From Fuerstiella sp. (GTDB lineage: Bacteria; Planctomycetota; Planctomycetia; Planctomycetales; Planctomycetaceae), in contig JAQWLN010000127.1 of NCBI GenBank assembly GCA_029247265.1, positions 45,850 through 109,849 of the forward strand: a stretch of 64,000 nucleotides of DNA, read 5' to 3'. The notes under the pieces were generated by a model. That model searched no databases. It was not told the origin of the DNA and worked only from the letters and a program-made list of their open reading frames with translations. Positions 30,121-39,790 of this stretch are shown here, piece by piece. Made by a program: the position numbers and the translations under genes. Every line of letters starts with the position of its first letter. Positions within the stretch are counted from its first letter, which is position 1.

Positions 30121-30186
30121 CTGAACGATCTTTGAAAAGGAATTCCGTCATGCACATTCGCCAAACCGCCTGAGACCGATGCCTCA

Positions 30187-31473
30187 TCAAATCTGGGCAT
30201 GTCCGGACAATTTTCGAAACAGTTCAACGCAGTAACGATCCGTCATACCGCTGACGTTGTCTGTGCAGGCCAGCAGTTTTTGATAGATGGACTGATCCGG
30301 GTCAATCCGAAGTTTCGTCAGTTTTCTGATATGAAGGTCAAACCCGTTGGGTGAATCCGTCATCGCCGCCGTTACAAGAATTTTCATCAGTCCCTGAATG
30401 GCCTGATAGCCAGCTGCTTCCAGCTCAAGCACGCGTTCGCTGTTGAAGACATGCCGCAACGAAATTTTCTTCGCCGTATTGTAGTGCGTCGCGGCGGGAG
30501 CCTGGTCAATAAGCGGGCCGGCAAAGCTGCCGGCCAGAATACTGGTCATGTGAGACTGAAAGACTGTCGCACATTGATTGACCAGTTCATTAATGACCAT
30601 AGCACGCCCCATCGACAGACGATCCGCCCCCGGCATTCGATCCGACCCGGTTGACCCGGACTTCAGATTTTCCAGGATCTCCATCGCATCCGGTTCCCGA
30701 ATCAGTCCCGCCTTACAGCCATCTTCCAGATCGATAATGGCGTAGCAGATGTCGTCGGCCGCTTCGGACAACAAAGCCAGTGGATGTCGTCCAAATTGCC
30801 CCAGCTGATCACCGCGCCGTCCTGCGGTTTCGAAGACTTCGACAAACAGCTCACGGTCGTCGAGAAAGCATCCGTGTTTTTTGTAAAACGAGGTACCCTC
30901 AACATGACTTGCGCGCGGGTACTTCACAAGGGCGCCCAGAGTGGCAGCCGTCAGCTGCATGCCGCCGCGACGATTACTCATCTGCAGTCGCGTGAGCACC
31001 CGAAAACTCTGCGCGTTTCCTTCAAACAATGTCAAATCGCTGCGTTCAACCTCAGACAACGAATCAAACCTGGCTTCCCCCAGCGCCTCCTGTGCCCAGT
31101 CCTGAATCGCCTTTTCGCCGAAGTGACCAAAGGGTGGATTGCCGATATCGTGCGCCAGACAGGCCGCGGCCACGATCGCTTCAAAGTCTCCCTGAGAAAC
31201 AAACTCGCTGATCTCGCTGCGAACCATCTCGTAGACGTTTGTCGCCAGCGAACGACCAACACAGGATACTTCCAGACTGTGTGTCAGTCGCTGCCGCGTA
31301 TAATCCGACTTCGGAAACGGTACGACCTGAGTCTTATCGCTCAGCCTGCGGAACGCGCTACTAAAGATAATGCGATCGTAATCCTTATGAAACTCGGACC
31401 GTGACGCATCCCCGTCAACCGTCGCAGGTTTCGAACTGCCGATACGTTTGTTGGAAAGAAACTGATCCCACAT
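30187..31473 (-). CDS. dgt: Deoxyguanosinetriphosphate triphosphohydrolase (HD superfamily)
   Basis: Hydrolyses dGTP, and perhaps other dNTPs, to the nucleoside and triphosphate. About 428 residues from ATG 31473, giving MWDQFLSNKRIG; an upstream frame extension is rejected. HD-domain metal residues: H in THSLEVS, the HD pair in LAHDIGNPPFGH, and a later D in the SEAADDICYAIIDLEDG helix, all in the usual spacing of Dgt. Early SEFHKDYDRIIFSSAFRRL is the classic N-terminal family signature. Cytoplasmic. It sits between two PQQ propeller genes, gaps 66 and 64 bases, which is an odd operon mix for nucleotide housekeeping. Confidence 0.92.
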   Translation of the reverse strand: MWDQFLSNKRIGSSKPATVDGDASRSEFHKDYDRIIFSSAFRRLSDKTQVVPFPKSDYTRQRLTHSLEVSCVGRSLATNVYEMVRSEISEFVSQGDFEAIVAAACLAHDIGNPPFGHFGEKAIQDWAQEALGEARFDSLSEVERSDLTLFEGNAQSFRVLTRLQMSNRRGGMQLTAATLGALVKYPRASHVEGTSFYKKHGCFLDDRELFVEVFETAGRRGDQLGQFGRHPLALLSEAADDICYAIIDLEDGCKAGLIREPDAMEILENLKSGSTGSDRMPGADRLSMGRAMVINELVNQCATVFQSHMTSILAGSFAGPLIDQAPAATHYNTAKKISLRHVFNSERVLELEAAGYQAIQGLMKILVTAAMTDSPNGFDLHIRKLTKLRIDPDQSIYQKLLACTDNVSGMTDRYCVELFRKLSGHAQI

Positions 31474-31537
31474 GACTTTGCAGACAGAAAAAACACGTCG
31501 AAGAAAAAACAAATTTCCGCACGAAAGGCGACAGCCC

Positions 31538-32854
31538 TCAGGGCGTGTCCTGAGCAGCCGCCAGACTCACTCGCACAAGTTCTTTATCGTTCCGTGCAAA
31601 CACACTTTTCATCGCGAATGCCGGGTGCGACCAGATGGTCATCCTCCGCTGTACTTTGCGAGTCGGCTCGACCAGTTGGGCGCGGCTGAGTTCGGTGTAA
31701 CCGTCTGCCGTCAGTCCGGCGATAATCAGGTCACCCTGCTCGTTGTGTATGAAAAACCTGTCGCTTCCGGACTGGACCTTTCCATCGGGTTGATGAGGAA
31801 TGATAAATGCGTTCCACCATCGCCCACTGCCGGTGGCTTCCAGTGTTTCCCACAGTCGCTCACCCGTTTTTGCGTTCAGGCCCCGCAGCTGACCATAGCT
31901 GCAAACGCCATATATGTTGTCACGATTTACCCACGGCGTCGGCATGATCGAATGCAAGCCGTCTGTGTGCTGTTCGTCAGTACCCTTACCCCGCCAGACG
32001 ATCTCTGCGCTGTCAACGCCAACCTGCAACATCATGGGACCGCTGTAGAACGCAGTGAAGAAGAGTCGGTTGTCCACCTTCCGTGGCATAGGAATACAAA
32101 GGCCTGAACGAATCTTCCACGGAACTTCCCAGATGACGCTTCCAGTCTCAGGATCCAGTGATGAAATGGCGGCGGGATGCCAGACGATCAGCTGTCGTCG
32201 TCCACCGAACTCCAGAATCACAGGCGGACAGTACCCAACCTCACCGTCCTCTAGGGCACGCCAGATCTCTTTTCCGGTAGCCTTGTCAAATGCCACAACA
32301 AGCGCTCCGCTGCTGCCACCAACCAGAGTGATCAATTTCTGACCGTCCACAAGCGGCGCTGCGGCCATTCCCCACTTTGGCAGTTCCGTTCCGTAGTCAG
32401 CCTGAAAATCGGACTTCCAGATCTGGTCGCCCGTGTCTGCATTCATGCAGAACATATGGCCCACTGCTCCGATGGTAAATACTCGACCGTCGTCAACGAC
32501 GGGAGTCGCCCGAGGACCGTGAGGATAGCTGACGGTATATCGCGCGGGGTATTCGTGCTGCCACAGCTGCTTTCCGGACTGCGCGTCGAAACACAGCACA
32601 CGTTCATTTCTCTCGGCGAGGATTCTGTCCGTCAGATACACCCTGCCATTGGCGACTGCTGGCCCGGAGTAACCTTCGCCAACAGGCGCCGACCAGACTC
32701 GCGGCAGCAACCCATCGGTTGGCAACGTGTCCACGATGCCGCTTTCTCTCCAAACGATATCCCCCCGTGGACCTCCCCACTGAGGCCAGTCGTCAGCGAC
32801 CGCGTACGTCGCCAGACAAGAGACCACTGCAGCAATTTTCAGAGCATTTTTCAT
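31538..32854 (-). CDS. Secreted PQQ-like beta-propeller protein
   Basis: About 438 residues from ATG 32854, chosen to give the signal peptide [20 protein letters not shown]. Blades: [71 protein letters not shown] and [18 protein letters not shown]. It is closely alike over nearly its full length to the protein at 59426 (shared DWPQW, WRESGI and the HEYP.RYT.SYP block), so the two are paralogues. Possible quinoprotein, substrate unknown. First gene of the minus-strand run 32854-27384, divergent from the sulfatase. Confidence 0.85.
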   Translation of the reverse strand: MKNALKIAAVVSCLATYAVADDWPQWGGPRGDIVWRESGIVDTLPTDGLLPRVWSAPVGEGYSGPAVANGRVYLTDRILAERNERVLCFDAQSGKQLWQHEYPARYTVSYPHGPRATPVVDDGRVFTIGAVGHMFCMNADTGDQIWKSDFQADYGTELPKWGMAAAPLVDGQKLITLVGGSSGALVVAFDKATGKEIWRALEDGEVGYCPPVILEFGGRRQLIVWHPAAISSLDPETGSVIWEVPWKIRSGLCIPMPRKVDNRLFFTAFYSGPMMLQVGVDSAEIVWRGKGTDEQHTDGLHSIMPTPWVNRDNIYGVCSYGQLRGLNAKTGERLWETLEATGSGRWWNAFIIPHQPDGKVQSGSDRFFIHNEQGDLIIAGLTADGYTELSRAQLVEPTRKVQRRMTIWSHPAFAMKSVFARNDKELVRVSLAAAQDTP

Positions 32855-33019
32855 AGCGAATTTCCAGCGAACAGGTGGCTGCTCGCTTTGCCAGTTGATT
32901 TCAGAGAACAGATCGGTAGAACAGAGCAACAGTTGCAGCCCTGTTCGCGTGGCCTGCATTCCGTCGCTCGACGCACCTTTTACACTGTCGCGTTATACCT
33001 CATGTCATTGAGAATCACT

Positions 33020-34573
33020 ATGGCTCGCCAATTCTTCGGAATTCTGATTCTGGTCCTGTTCGCTGCTCACCACTGTGCAGCGGCTGATCGTCCCAACATC
33101 GTATTCATTTTCACCGACGATCACGCATATCAGTCGATCAGCGCCTACGGGTCGAAGCTGAACGTCACGCCCAACATCGACCGCATTGCGAAAGGCGGCA
33201 TGCTGTTCAACAAGTGCTACGTACCGAACAGCATCTGTGGACCGTGCCGCGCCGTCATTCAGACGGGCAAGTACTCGCACCAGAACGGTTTTCTGGTGAA
33301 CGGAAATTCCTTCGATGGCCACCAGCAGACATTCCCCAAACTGCTGCAGAAAGTGGGATACGAAACAGCCGTGATCGGCAAGTGGCATCTGGGCGAACAC
33401 ATGCCGCCGCAGGGTTACGATTACAGTGAAGTGCTGATCGGCCAGGGACCATACTACAACCCTCCCATGCGTAAGAACGGAAAGTTCGTTAAGCACACGG
33501 GCTACACCACAGACATCATCACGGATCTGGCACTGAACTGGCTGAAAGATCGCGACGGAGAGAAACCGTTCATGCTGATGTACCAGCACAAGGCGCCTCA
33601 TCGCAACTGGCAGCCGGGACCAAAGCACCTGACGATGTTTGACGACGTAACGATTCCGGAACCGGAAACGCTGTTCGACGATTACGTCGGTCGAGGCACA
33701 CCGGCGAAGACACAGGACATGTCCATCGCCAAGACGATGACCGACAACGACCTGAAACTTGTCACCCCGAAAAACCTGACACCGAAGCAACTGGCCACAT
33801 GGAACGCCGTCTACGAACCAAAGAACAAAGCGTTTCGCGAAGCCAGGCTGACCGGAAAAGAACTGGTGCGATGGAAGTATCAGCGATACATCAAGGACTA
33901 CCTGCGCTGTGTCGCATCGGTCGACGACAACATCGGACGTGTCCTGGACTTCCTTAAAGACACCGGTCAGGCCGACAATACGGTCGTCATCTACTGTTCG
34001 GATCAGGGCTTCTATCTGGGCGAACACGGCTGGTTCGACAAACGCTGGATGTACGAAGAGTCACTGCGCACTCCTCTGCTGGTAAAGTGGCCAGGCGTAA
34101 CAAAGCCCGGCAGCGTCAATGACGACATCGTGTCACCGCTGGACTTTGCCGAAACCTTTCTGGACATCGCGGGCGCACCCGTTCCTGACGACATGCAGGG
34201 ACAGAGCCTGGTGCCGGTACTGGCCGGGAACACTCCGGACACCTGGCGCAAGAGTTTTTACTATCACTACTATGAATTCCCCGGCTGGCACGACGTGCGC
34301 CGACACTATGGCGTCACGGACGGTCGATACAAACTGATGCGGTTCTACGAACCAGACGTCAACGAATGGGAAATGTTCGATCTGCAAAACGATCCCAACG
34401 AAATGCAGAGCATCTATGGCCGACCGAACGTTGCTAAGACGCAGCAGTACCTGGTGGCTGAATTGAAGCGACTGCGTGCGGAATTGAAGGTCCCGGAATC
34501 GGACCCACCCGCGTCACTCGGCGGCGGCAAAGACAACCCGACGTCTCGGACGATTCGTAAGAAAAACCCCTAG
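33020..34573 (+). CDS. Secreted sulfatase (arylsulfatase type I)
   Basis: Formylglycine-dependent sulfatase, about 517 residues from ATG 33020 (signal peptide [20 protein letters not shown]); ATG 33002 is also possible. Calcium-site DD follows FIFTDDH. The formylglycine motif CxPxR is CGPCR at 73-77, so C73 is the modified residue; this is the cysteine form used by ordinary anaerobic- or aerobic-type maturases. Other marks: [43 protein letters not shown] and [19 protein letters not shown]. The substrate is probably a sulfated polysaccharide, as usual for planctomycete sulfatases. Followed by a decayed, repeat-bearing region. Confidence 0.95.
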   Translation: MARQFFGILILVLFAAHHCAAADRPNIVFIFTDDHAYQSISAYGSKLNVTPNIDRIAKGGMLFNKCYVPNSICGPCRAVIQTGKYSHQNGFLVNGNSFDGHQQTFPKLLQKVGYETAVIGKWHLGEHMPPQGYDYSEVLIGQGPYYNPPMRKNGKFVKHTGYTTDIITDLALNWLKDRDGEKPFMLMYQHKAPHRNWQPGPKHLTMFDDVTIPEPETLFDDYVGRGTPAKTQDMSIAKTMTDNDLKLVTPKNLTPKQLATWNAVYEPKNKAFREARLTGKELVRWKYQRYIKDYLRCVASVDDNIGRVLDFLKDTGQADNTVVIYCSDQGFYLGEHGWFDKRWMYEESLRTPLLVKWPGVTKPGSVNDDIVSPLDFAETFLDIAGAPVPDDMQGQSLVPVLAGNTPDTWRKSFYYHYYEFPGWHDVRRHYGVTDGRYKLMRFYEPDVNEWEMFDLQNDPNEMQSIYGRPNVAKTQQYLVAELKRLRAELKVPESDPPASLGGGKDNPTSRTIRKKNP

Positions 34574-34640
34574 GACAGTTATCGAAAACACGTAGCACGT
34601 TCGGGCTCGTGGGAAGCTCACATTGCAGGCCGGAAAGCGT

Positions 34641-34675
34641 TATTCGCGGCCATGATTCAGCGTAATACGCTGTAG
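34641..34675 (+). repeat. Dispersed hairpin repeat, copy 1
   Basis: Copy begins TATTCGCGGCCATGATT and ends in a perfect hairpin CAGCGT-AAT-ACGCTG followed by TAG. Related copies are at 37287, 41397 and 61937, all in the same direction. Confidence 0.8.
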
Positions 34676-34692
34676 AACAAGGCGGGACGGCC

Positions 34693-34724
34693 CGCCGGCC
34701 GATGCGAGCTGACGCTCGGAAGCT
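34693..34724 (+). repeat. Two-copy intergenic element, copy 1
   Basis: The core CGAGCTGACGCTCGGAAGCT is matched at 39812-39832 by CGAGCTATCGCTCGGAAGCT, with a GCCGG-containing lead in both. The core contains a short GAGC/GCTC hairpin. Confidence 0.6.
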
Positions 34725-34882
34725 GCAATGCTCGGCTGTCAAGAATGAGCGCAACGTCTACGTGCGACGCACCTTTGCTGGAGACCTGATCACGGATCTC
34801 CAGCGCAGGCGGCGCCACCAACGTGGATCACGCAGGTCCTGATCCGGACTGTCAATTAATTGAACAGCACCGTGTACAGGCT

Positions 34883-35281
34883 CTAAAGCAGTGGCTGCTC
34901 GATCTGAGGCATGATGCCCAGATTGTCGAGCAGTCGCAGAATGAAAGCCATGTCAATCAGGCCGAACGTGTACGGCAGTCGCATCTCGCTTAGCGAGCGA
35001 ACCTTACCGTCCGCGTCCTTGCGCAGATTCATTCGCTCAGCCGCGCGAACCCATCGTTCCTTTGCAACTTCACGACGTTCGTACGCCTTCAGCAAACGTA
35101 GCTGCAGCGCGTAATCGAGTGGTCGCCCGAGAGCGACTTATTCGGCCTTGCAGCTTGATTCCAGTTCCCCGAAAGCTGTTTCAGCACATTCGTAAGCATT
35201 CCGCATGCGACCGTGCTTCCACTCTGCAACTCGACGGAGGATCGCCGAGATGCCGCGGAGAAATCCGTACAGCAACATCAT
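34883..35281 (-). pseudogene. Small hypothetical gene split by an in-frame TAA
   Basis: From ATG 35281 (AAGGAG at 35291-35296, a strong ribosome binding site) a frame runs 47 codons to TAA at 35140-35138, product MMLLYGFLRGISAILRRV... ending ESSCKAE. The very same frame stays open past the stop for 84 more codons to 34883 (VALGRPLDYALQLRLLKAY... ending GIMPQIEQPLL). Both halves are helix-rich and basic. Joined they would make a 131-residue protein. A TTG at 35095 could start the second half alone, but without a good ribosome binding site. Simplest reading: a nonsense mutation in an otherwise intact gene; readthrough, two small genes, or a sequencing error remain possible. No family recognised. 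Confidence 0.55.
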
Positions 35282-35501
35282 CTGGTTGTCTCCTTTTCAA
35301 GGGAACCGAAACATGGTCAGCAGACATGACGCTGACCGAACGTATCGGGTAGGAGACGTACAGCGATTCTAAGGTTCGCGGATATTTGAAGAATGTGTTG
35401 TGATTGCAACGGACGAATCATCCCATCGCGAAACAGCTGAAAGCACTTCCACAGACGTCCCTGACTCACGCATCGGGTTACGATGAGTTTCGAGACTGCT
35501 G

Positions 35502-36905
35502 CTAAGCAATGATCTCGTGAACGACTCGACCATGCACATCCGTCAGCCGGTAATCTCGCCCGGAATGTCGATAGGTAAGTCGCTCGTGATCAAGTCCCAG
35601 CAGGTGCAGAACAGTGGCATGCATGTCGTGGACGTGAACCTTGTCCTGCACAGACTTGAAGCCGAACTCATCGGTTTCTCCGTATGTCATGCCGCCTTTG
35701 ATTCCGCCGCCAGCCATCCACATCGTGAAGCCGTGATGATTGTGGTCGCGACCGTTACCGTTTTCTGAAGTTGGTGTGCGACCGAACTCGCCGCCCCAGA
35801 TCACCAGCGTGTCGTCCAGCATACCGCGATCCTTTAAATCATTCAGCAGCGCGGCAATTGGCTGGTCAATGTTTTTGCACAGCTTCGGTACTTTTTCGTC
35901 GTGGCCGGAATGAGTATCCCACGGCTGTCCGTTGCCGTAGTACACCTGAGCAAAACGGACTCCGCGTTCCACCATTCGCCGAGCCAGCAGACAGCCGTTG
36001 GCGAAGTGGCCTTCTCCGTATGCTGCACGGGTCTCCTTCGACTCTTTCTTCAGATCAAATGTGTCACTGGCCTGGAACTGCATACGGAAGGCCGTTTCCA
36101 GCGACTGCAGTCGAGCATCGAATGCCGGATCCGGCCCACGCTGAACCTGAACCTGAGCGTCCAGCTGACGCAGCAGATCCAGTTGGCGACGCTGAGTGTC
36201 TCGATCCCACTTCGTGTTTCGAAGATGAGGTACCATGGTTGACGGCTCAACCTTGGAATGATTGATGTACGTACCCTGATGAGCCGACGGCAGAAAGGCG
36301 CTGTTCCACAGAATGGAAAACCGCACGGGACGTCCGGGACAAAGCACGACATAGCCGGGAAGGTTTTGGTTTTCTGTTCCCAGCCCGTACAGAAACCATG
36401 CTCCCATGCTGGGACGAGTTGGCAGGATTGTGCCGTTATTCATCTGTAACAGCGCTGGGCCGTGATTGGGGTTATCGGCGTGCATGGAACGCAACACGCA
36501 GATGTCGTCAATGTGCTGCCCCAATTGGGGCAGCAGTTCGCTGACCGGCACACCACTTTCACCGTGCGGTCGAAAGCGAAACGGCGACGGCAGCAGTCCG
36601 CCAGTCGGTCGCTCCGTCACCAGATCCGCGCCCTCGGGTCGTTGACCGGCATACTTTTTCAGCGACGGTTTCGGATCGAACAGGTCAGCCTGAAACGGAC
36701 CACCGTTCATGAACAGGTGAATAACGCGTTTGGCCTTCGGTGCGAAGTGCGGCCCCGCGCCTGACTGCAGAAGTGCCGTCTCCACTGCACCACTTTGCTG
36801 AGCCAACATGGATGCCGCTCCCAGCATGCCTAGACCGCCGCCCAGGTGATGCAGCAGCTGACGACGGTCGACCGAAGATGGCATTGGTGGTAACTGGAAA
36901 GTCAT
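35502..36905 (-). CDS. DUF1501 domain protein (Tat-type leader)
   Basis: A 467-residue DUF1501 protein with the leader SVDRRQLLHHLGGGLGMLGA. Family marks: VIHLFMNGGPFQADLFDPKP, PVSELLPQLGQHIDDICVLR, FAQVYYGNGQPWDTHSGHD, WGGEFGRTPTSENGNGRDHN and the C-terminal LHLLGLDHERLTYRHSGRD. This is the subgroup usually paired with a DUF1549/1553 gene, yet here no such partner is adjacent: upstream is a 480-base gap and then an alcohol dehydrogenase on the other strand. It may be orphaned by loss of the partner, which fits the decay seen around it. Confidence 0.92.
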   Translation of the reverse strand: MTFQLPPMPSSVDRRQLLHHLGGGLGMLGAASMLAQQSGAVETALLQSGAGPHFAPKAKRVIHLFMNGGPFQADLFDPKPSLKKYAGQRPEGADLVTERPTGGLLPSPFRFRPHGESGVPVSELLPQLGQHIDDICVLRSMHADNPNHGPALLQMNNGTILPTRPSMGAWFLYGLGTENQNLPGYVVLCPGRPVRFSILWNSAFLPSAHQGTYINHSKVEPSTMVPHLRNTKWDRDTQRRQLDLLRQLDAQVQVQRGPDPAFDARLQSLETAFRMQFQASDTFDLKKESKETRAAYGEGHFANGCLLARRMVERGVRFAQVYYGNGQPWDTHSGHDEKVPKLCKNIDQPIAALLNDLKDRGMLDDTLVIWGGEFGRTPTSENGNGRDHNHHGFTMWMAGGGIKGGMTYGETDEFGFKSVQDKVHVHDMHATVLHLLGLDHERLTYRHSGRDYRLTDVHGRVVHEIIA

Positions 36906-37385
36906 AAACTATTCCACAATAGGATCGTTCCGTTGACCTGCGAATGACAGGTCGGACAAAAAAACGAATGGGCCACGGTGCTCAGGTCAGGCAAAGTGAA
37001 AGATAGAACAGTCTACAGCTCCCGCTGGTCGTAAAAATGGAGTCAATTGCGAGATGTTTCCATGAAAAACGCCCACAAGGTGATGATGACAAGACACTGA
37101 CGGCGACTGTCGTCATTATGGCGTCAAATTCGACACGAACTATGATACCCAACGTTTGTCGCTGACCAAACGCGATCCGGGCACAAATCCGTCGGGATGT
37201 GAGCACCATCGAGCCGCTGGAGCAATCTACGTCTTGCCGTGAACGATATTGGCTCGTGGCAGTAATGAATCTGCTACTGAAAATTATTCTTCGCGGCCAC
37301 AAGTCAGCGTTACACGCTGTAATCGACATTCTCGGCAGGATTAGCGCCTCAATTCGGACACAATTTCTTCAGAAAATCACGTGCC
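36906..37385. other. 480-base intergenic region between divergent genes
   Basis: No convincing gene. It contains copy 2 of the hairpin repeat (37287-37322) and a small GACCTG/CAGGTC stem at 36938-36956 close to the DUF1501 start. Promoters for both the DUF1501 gene (minus) and the dehydrogenase (plus) must lie here, but I could not pick a convincing -10/-35 pair. Confidence 0.55.
37287..37322 (+). repeat. Dispersed hairpin repeat, copy 2
   Basis: Begins TTCTTCGCGGCCACAAG and ends in a perfect hairpin CAGCGT-TAC-ACGCTG followed by TAA. The loop differs from copy 1 (TAC instead of AAT) while both stem arms are kept. Confidence 0.8.
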
Positions 37386-38414
37386 ATGAAAGCCATTCGA
37401 CTTCAGGAACCGAAGCAGTTTGAACACGTCGAAATCGACGATCCCGGCCAGCCGGGCGCAGGTCAGGCATTGGTCAGAACTCATCGCATGGGCATATGCG
37501 GTACTGATATCAGCGGTTTTCTGGGCAAGATGCCGTTTTTTAGTTATCCCCGCATTCCCGGCCACGAACTGGGTGTGGAAGTCATTGCCGTTGGTGAAGG
37601 TGTGACCAACGTCAAACCCGGCGATCGCTGCAGTGTTGAACCGTACATGAATTGCGGAGAATGCTATCCCTGCCGCAAAGGCAACAGCAATTGCTGCGAG
37701 ACACTGAACGTCATTGGTGTCATGGTTGATGGCGGCCTGTGCGAACGCTTTCTGATCCGGGCAGAAAAGCTGCACTCGTCCGAAAAACTTTCGATGGAAC
37801 AGCTGGCTCTGGTAGAGACGCTGGCGATCGGCTGTCACGCTAATGACCGAGGCAATCCGCAACAGGGAGACCATGCCCTGATCATTGGCGCCGGTCCTAT
37901 CGGCCTGGCAACTCTTGAGTTCGCTCGGCTTACCGGGGCATCAATCACCGTGATGGACATGAATCCGGATCGACTGGACTTCTGCCGCAAGACTTACAAC
38001 ATCGACCACACAATTCAATTCAAAGGCGACGGCAGCGAAATCAAACAGGCCATGGATATTACCGGCGGCGACAAGTATGCCGTCGTGACAGATGCCACCG
38101 GCAGTAACAAATCCATGTCCACCGCTTTCGGCTATGTGGCTCATACGGGAAGTCTGGTCTATGTCGGCATTACGACACAGGACGTGACGTTTCTGCACCC
38201 CACGCTGCACAAACCGGAAATCACTCTGAAAGCATCACGCAACGCTCTGCCAGCTGACTTCGGACGCATCATCGGACTGATCGAAGACGGAACGATTAAC
38301 ACCGATCCCTGGATTACTCATCGCACAAATTTCGATGATGTTGTAGGCGACTTCGACACACTGACCAAACCGGAAACGGGCGTCATCAAAGCCGTCATCG
38401 AAGTGGCCAACTAA
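37386..38414 (+). CDS. Zinc-dependent alcohol dehydrogenase (sugar acid/polyol type)
   Basis: Medium-chain dehydrogenase, 342 residues, NAD-dependent, cytoplasmic. Catalytic zinc ligands C38, H60 and E61 (GICGTD, IPGHE); structural zinc cysteines C90, C93, C96 and C104; Rossmann motif IIGAGPIGLATLEFAR. The branch resembles L-threonine dehydrogenase and the L-galactonate/L-gulonate 5-dehydrogenases of the YjjN/RspB kind. The neighbour 110 bases downstream is UxaE-like, an enzyme acting on tagaturonate; an L-galactonate or L-gulonate 5-dehydrogenase would make exactly tagaturonate or fructuronate, so this role is the best guess. That assignment is inference from context. Confidence 0.9.
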   Translation: MKAIRLQEPKQFEHVEIDDPGQPGAGQALVRTHRMGICGTDISGFLGKMPFFSYPRIPGHELGVEVIAVGEGVTNVKPGDRCSVEPYMNCGECYPCRKGNSNCCETLNVIGVMVDGGLCERFLIRAEKLHSSEKLSMEQLALVETLAIGCHANDRGNPQQGDHALIIGAGPIGLATLEFARLTGASITVMDMNPDRLDFCRKTYNIDHTIQFKGDGSEIKQAMDITGGDKYAVVTDATGSNKSMSTAFGYVAHTGSLVYVGITTQDVTFLHPTLHKPEITLKASRNALPADFGRIIGLIEDGTINTDPWITHRTNFDDVVGDFDTLTKPETGVIKAVIEVAN

Positions 38415-38430
38415 CGAGCGATCAACTGGC

Positions 38431-38472
38431 AATGCGTGTGGGCTGGACGACCCGCCTGCATTATTTTCTTTA
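38431..38472 (+). terminator. Probable intrinsic terminator/attenuator between dehydrogenase and UxaE-like gene
   Basis: AATGCGTGTGGGC pairs with GACCCGCCTGCATT around a short loop, allowing G-T pairs and one mismatch, and is followed by ATTTTCTTT at 38462-38471. It lies 16 bases after the dehydrogenase stop, before the UxaE-like gene, and could reduce readthrough between the two genes. Confidence 0.5.
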
Positions 38473-38524
38473 ACCGACATTGTGTCAGACATAGCCTGAC
38501 CTGTCAGATCAGAAACGACCAAAC

Positions 38525-39790
38525 ATGAAATGTGAACCTCTCGGACTGGCTCCTTCTTTTGGCTTCGGCGATCGCATCGGCCTGGCAACTCCCGGACACG
38601 TGGAATCCATGAACCGCGCCGGCAGCGGTATTGAGCCCATTTATCCGCAGCAGTCCATTCGCGAAATGACGCGCACGCAGCGAACGGCGCAAAACGTTAT
38701 GGACGATGCGCTCAACGGATCTCAGGCCGCCGGCTGGACAGGAAAAGTTGGCGCGGATGCGGATCATCTCAAGACACCAGAAGACGTGGATGTCACCGCC
38801 GCCGTCGGCTTCACGTTCTTCACAATCGATCCTTCTGACGATGTTGATCAGGCAGCCGACGATTACGACGAAGCCACGGTCCGGGCAAAATTCGACGAAG
38901 TCAAAGGACTGGCCAGCTGGTACGACGGCTACGTTGGCAAAAGCGTGGGTCTGTCGACCGGCACAACCGTCGAACTGACCGAAGCCGCCTGCATGCGAGC
39001 CGCCGTGAAATACGGCAAAGCGATCGCTCGAGCACTTTCCATGGGCGACTACATCAAGAAAGTTCACGACGAAGCCGGCAAGGACTATGAAATTGAACTG
39101 TCGGTGGACGAAACCGAACAGCCAACCACCCTGGCCGAACACTACATCATCGCTGATCAATGCCTGCAGGGCGGCATGAAACTCGTCAGTCTGGCACCTC
39201 GTTTCATCGGGGACCTTGAAAAAGGTGTCGACTACAAAGGCGACCTTGACGCTCTGGAAGCATCACTGGGCGAACACGCCGCGATCGCCACACTGCTGGG
39301 TGGATACAAACTCAGTCTGCATTCCGGATCCGACAAAGTGTCGATGTATTCACTGCTGTCAAAACAGACAAAGGGACAGTTTCACGTTAAGACCGCCGGC
39401 ACCAGCTACCTGGAAGCTCTGCGAGTTGTCGCCCGCCATGACGAAGCCCTGTTCCGACAGATCATCGACTTCGGTCGCAGCCACTATGAAGTCGACAAAG
39501 CCACCTACCACGTGTCAGCCACACTCGATTCCGCTCCCGCCCCCGCGGACGTCAGCGACGTGCTGGAACTGGAACGGGAATATCTGGAACTGTGGTCGGA
39601 AGTTCCCGAAGGCAAAGGTTTCACGAAACCAGGTCGTCAGATTCTGCACTGCACGTTCGGGTCCACTCTGACCGACGCCACTCTCGGCCCCGCCGTCCGT
39701 TCTGTCCTTGAGTCTCATCCGGACACTTACACAGAAGTGCTGGCCGACCACTTCGAACGTCACCTGCGAGCCCTCCAGGCTGGCATGTAG
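38525..39790 (+). CDS. UxaE-like protein (tagaturonate epimerase family)
   Basis: A 421-residue cytoplasmic protein without signal peptide. Its opening LGLAPSFGFGDRIGLATPGH and later segments (DADHLKTPEDVD, KFDEVKGLASWYDGYVGKSV, SLAPRFIGDLEKGVDYKGD, LHSGSDKVSMYSLLSKQTKG, HVKTAGTSYLEALRVVA) fit what I recall of the UxaE family, shown in Thermotoga to interconvert D-tagaturonate and D-fructuronate. The several conserved His/Asp in these segments are good candidate metal ligands. The assignment rests on remembered family pattern, not on a search. The adjacent alcohol dehydrogenase and a terminator (39836-39889) frame a two-gene unit. Confidence 0.6.
   Translation: MKCEPLGLAPSFGFGDRIGLATPGHVESMNRAGSGIEPIYPQQSIREMTRTQRTAQNVMDDALNGSQAAGWTGKVGADADHLKTPEDVDVTAAVGFTFFTIDPSDDVDQAADDYDEATVRAKFDEVKGLASWYDGYVGKSVGLSTGTTVELTEAACMRAAVKYGKAIARALSMGDYIKKVHDEAGKDYEIELSVDETEQPTTLAEHYIIADQCLQGGMKLVSLAPRFIGDLEKGVDYKGDLDALEASLGEHAAIATLLGGYKLSLHSGSDKVSMYSLLSKQTKGQFHVKTAGTSYLEALRVVARHDEALFRQIIDFGRSHYEVDKATYHVSATLDSAPAPADVSDVLELEREYLELWSEVPEGKGFTKPGRQILHCTFGSTLTDATLGPAVRSVLESHPDTYTEVLADHFERHLRALQAGM

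Larger units (their letters stand above)
34574..34882. other. Intergenic repeat cluster after the sulfatase gene
   Basis: No gene seen. It holds one copy of the four-copy hairpin repeat (34641-34675), one copy of a two-copy element (34693-34724, CGAGCTGACGCTCGGAAGCT) and an 8-base-pair stem-loop, GCTGGAGA (34777-34784) with TCTCCAGC (34797-34804). Any of these may act as a 3' boundary for the sulfatase transcript. Confidence 0.7.

Noticed and set aside
33005..34027. 340-codon minus-strand open frame under the sulfatase
   Set aside because: The sulfatase on the plus strand has all catalytic motifs; the minus frame has no family signature and no partner genes.
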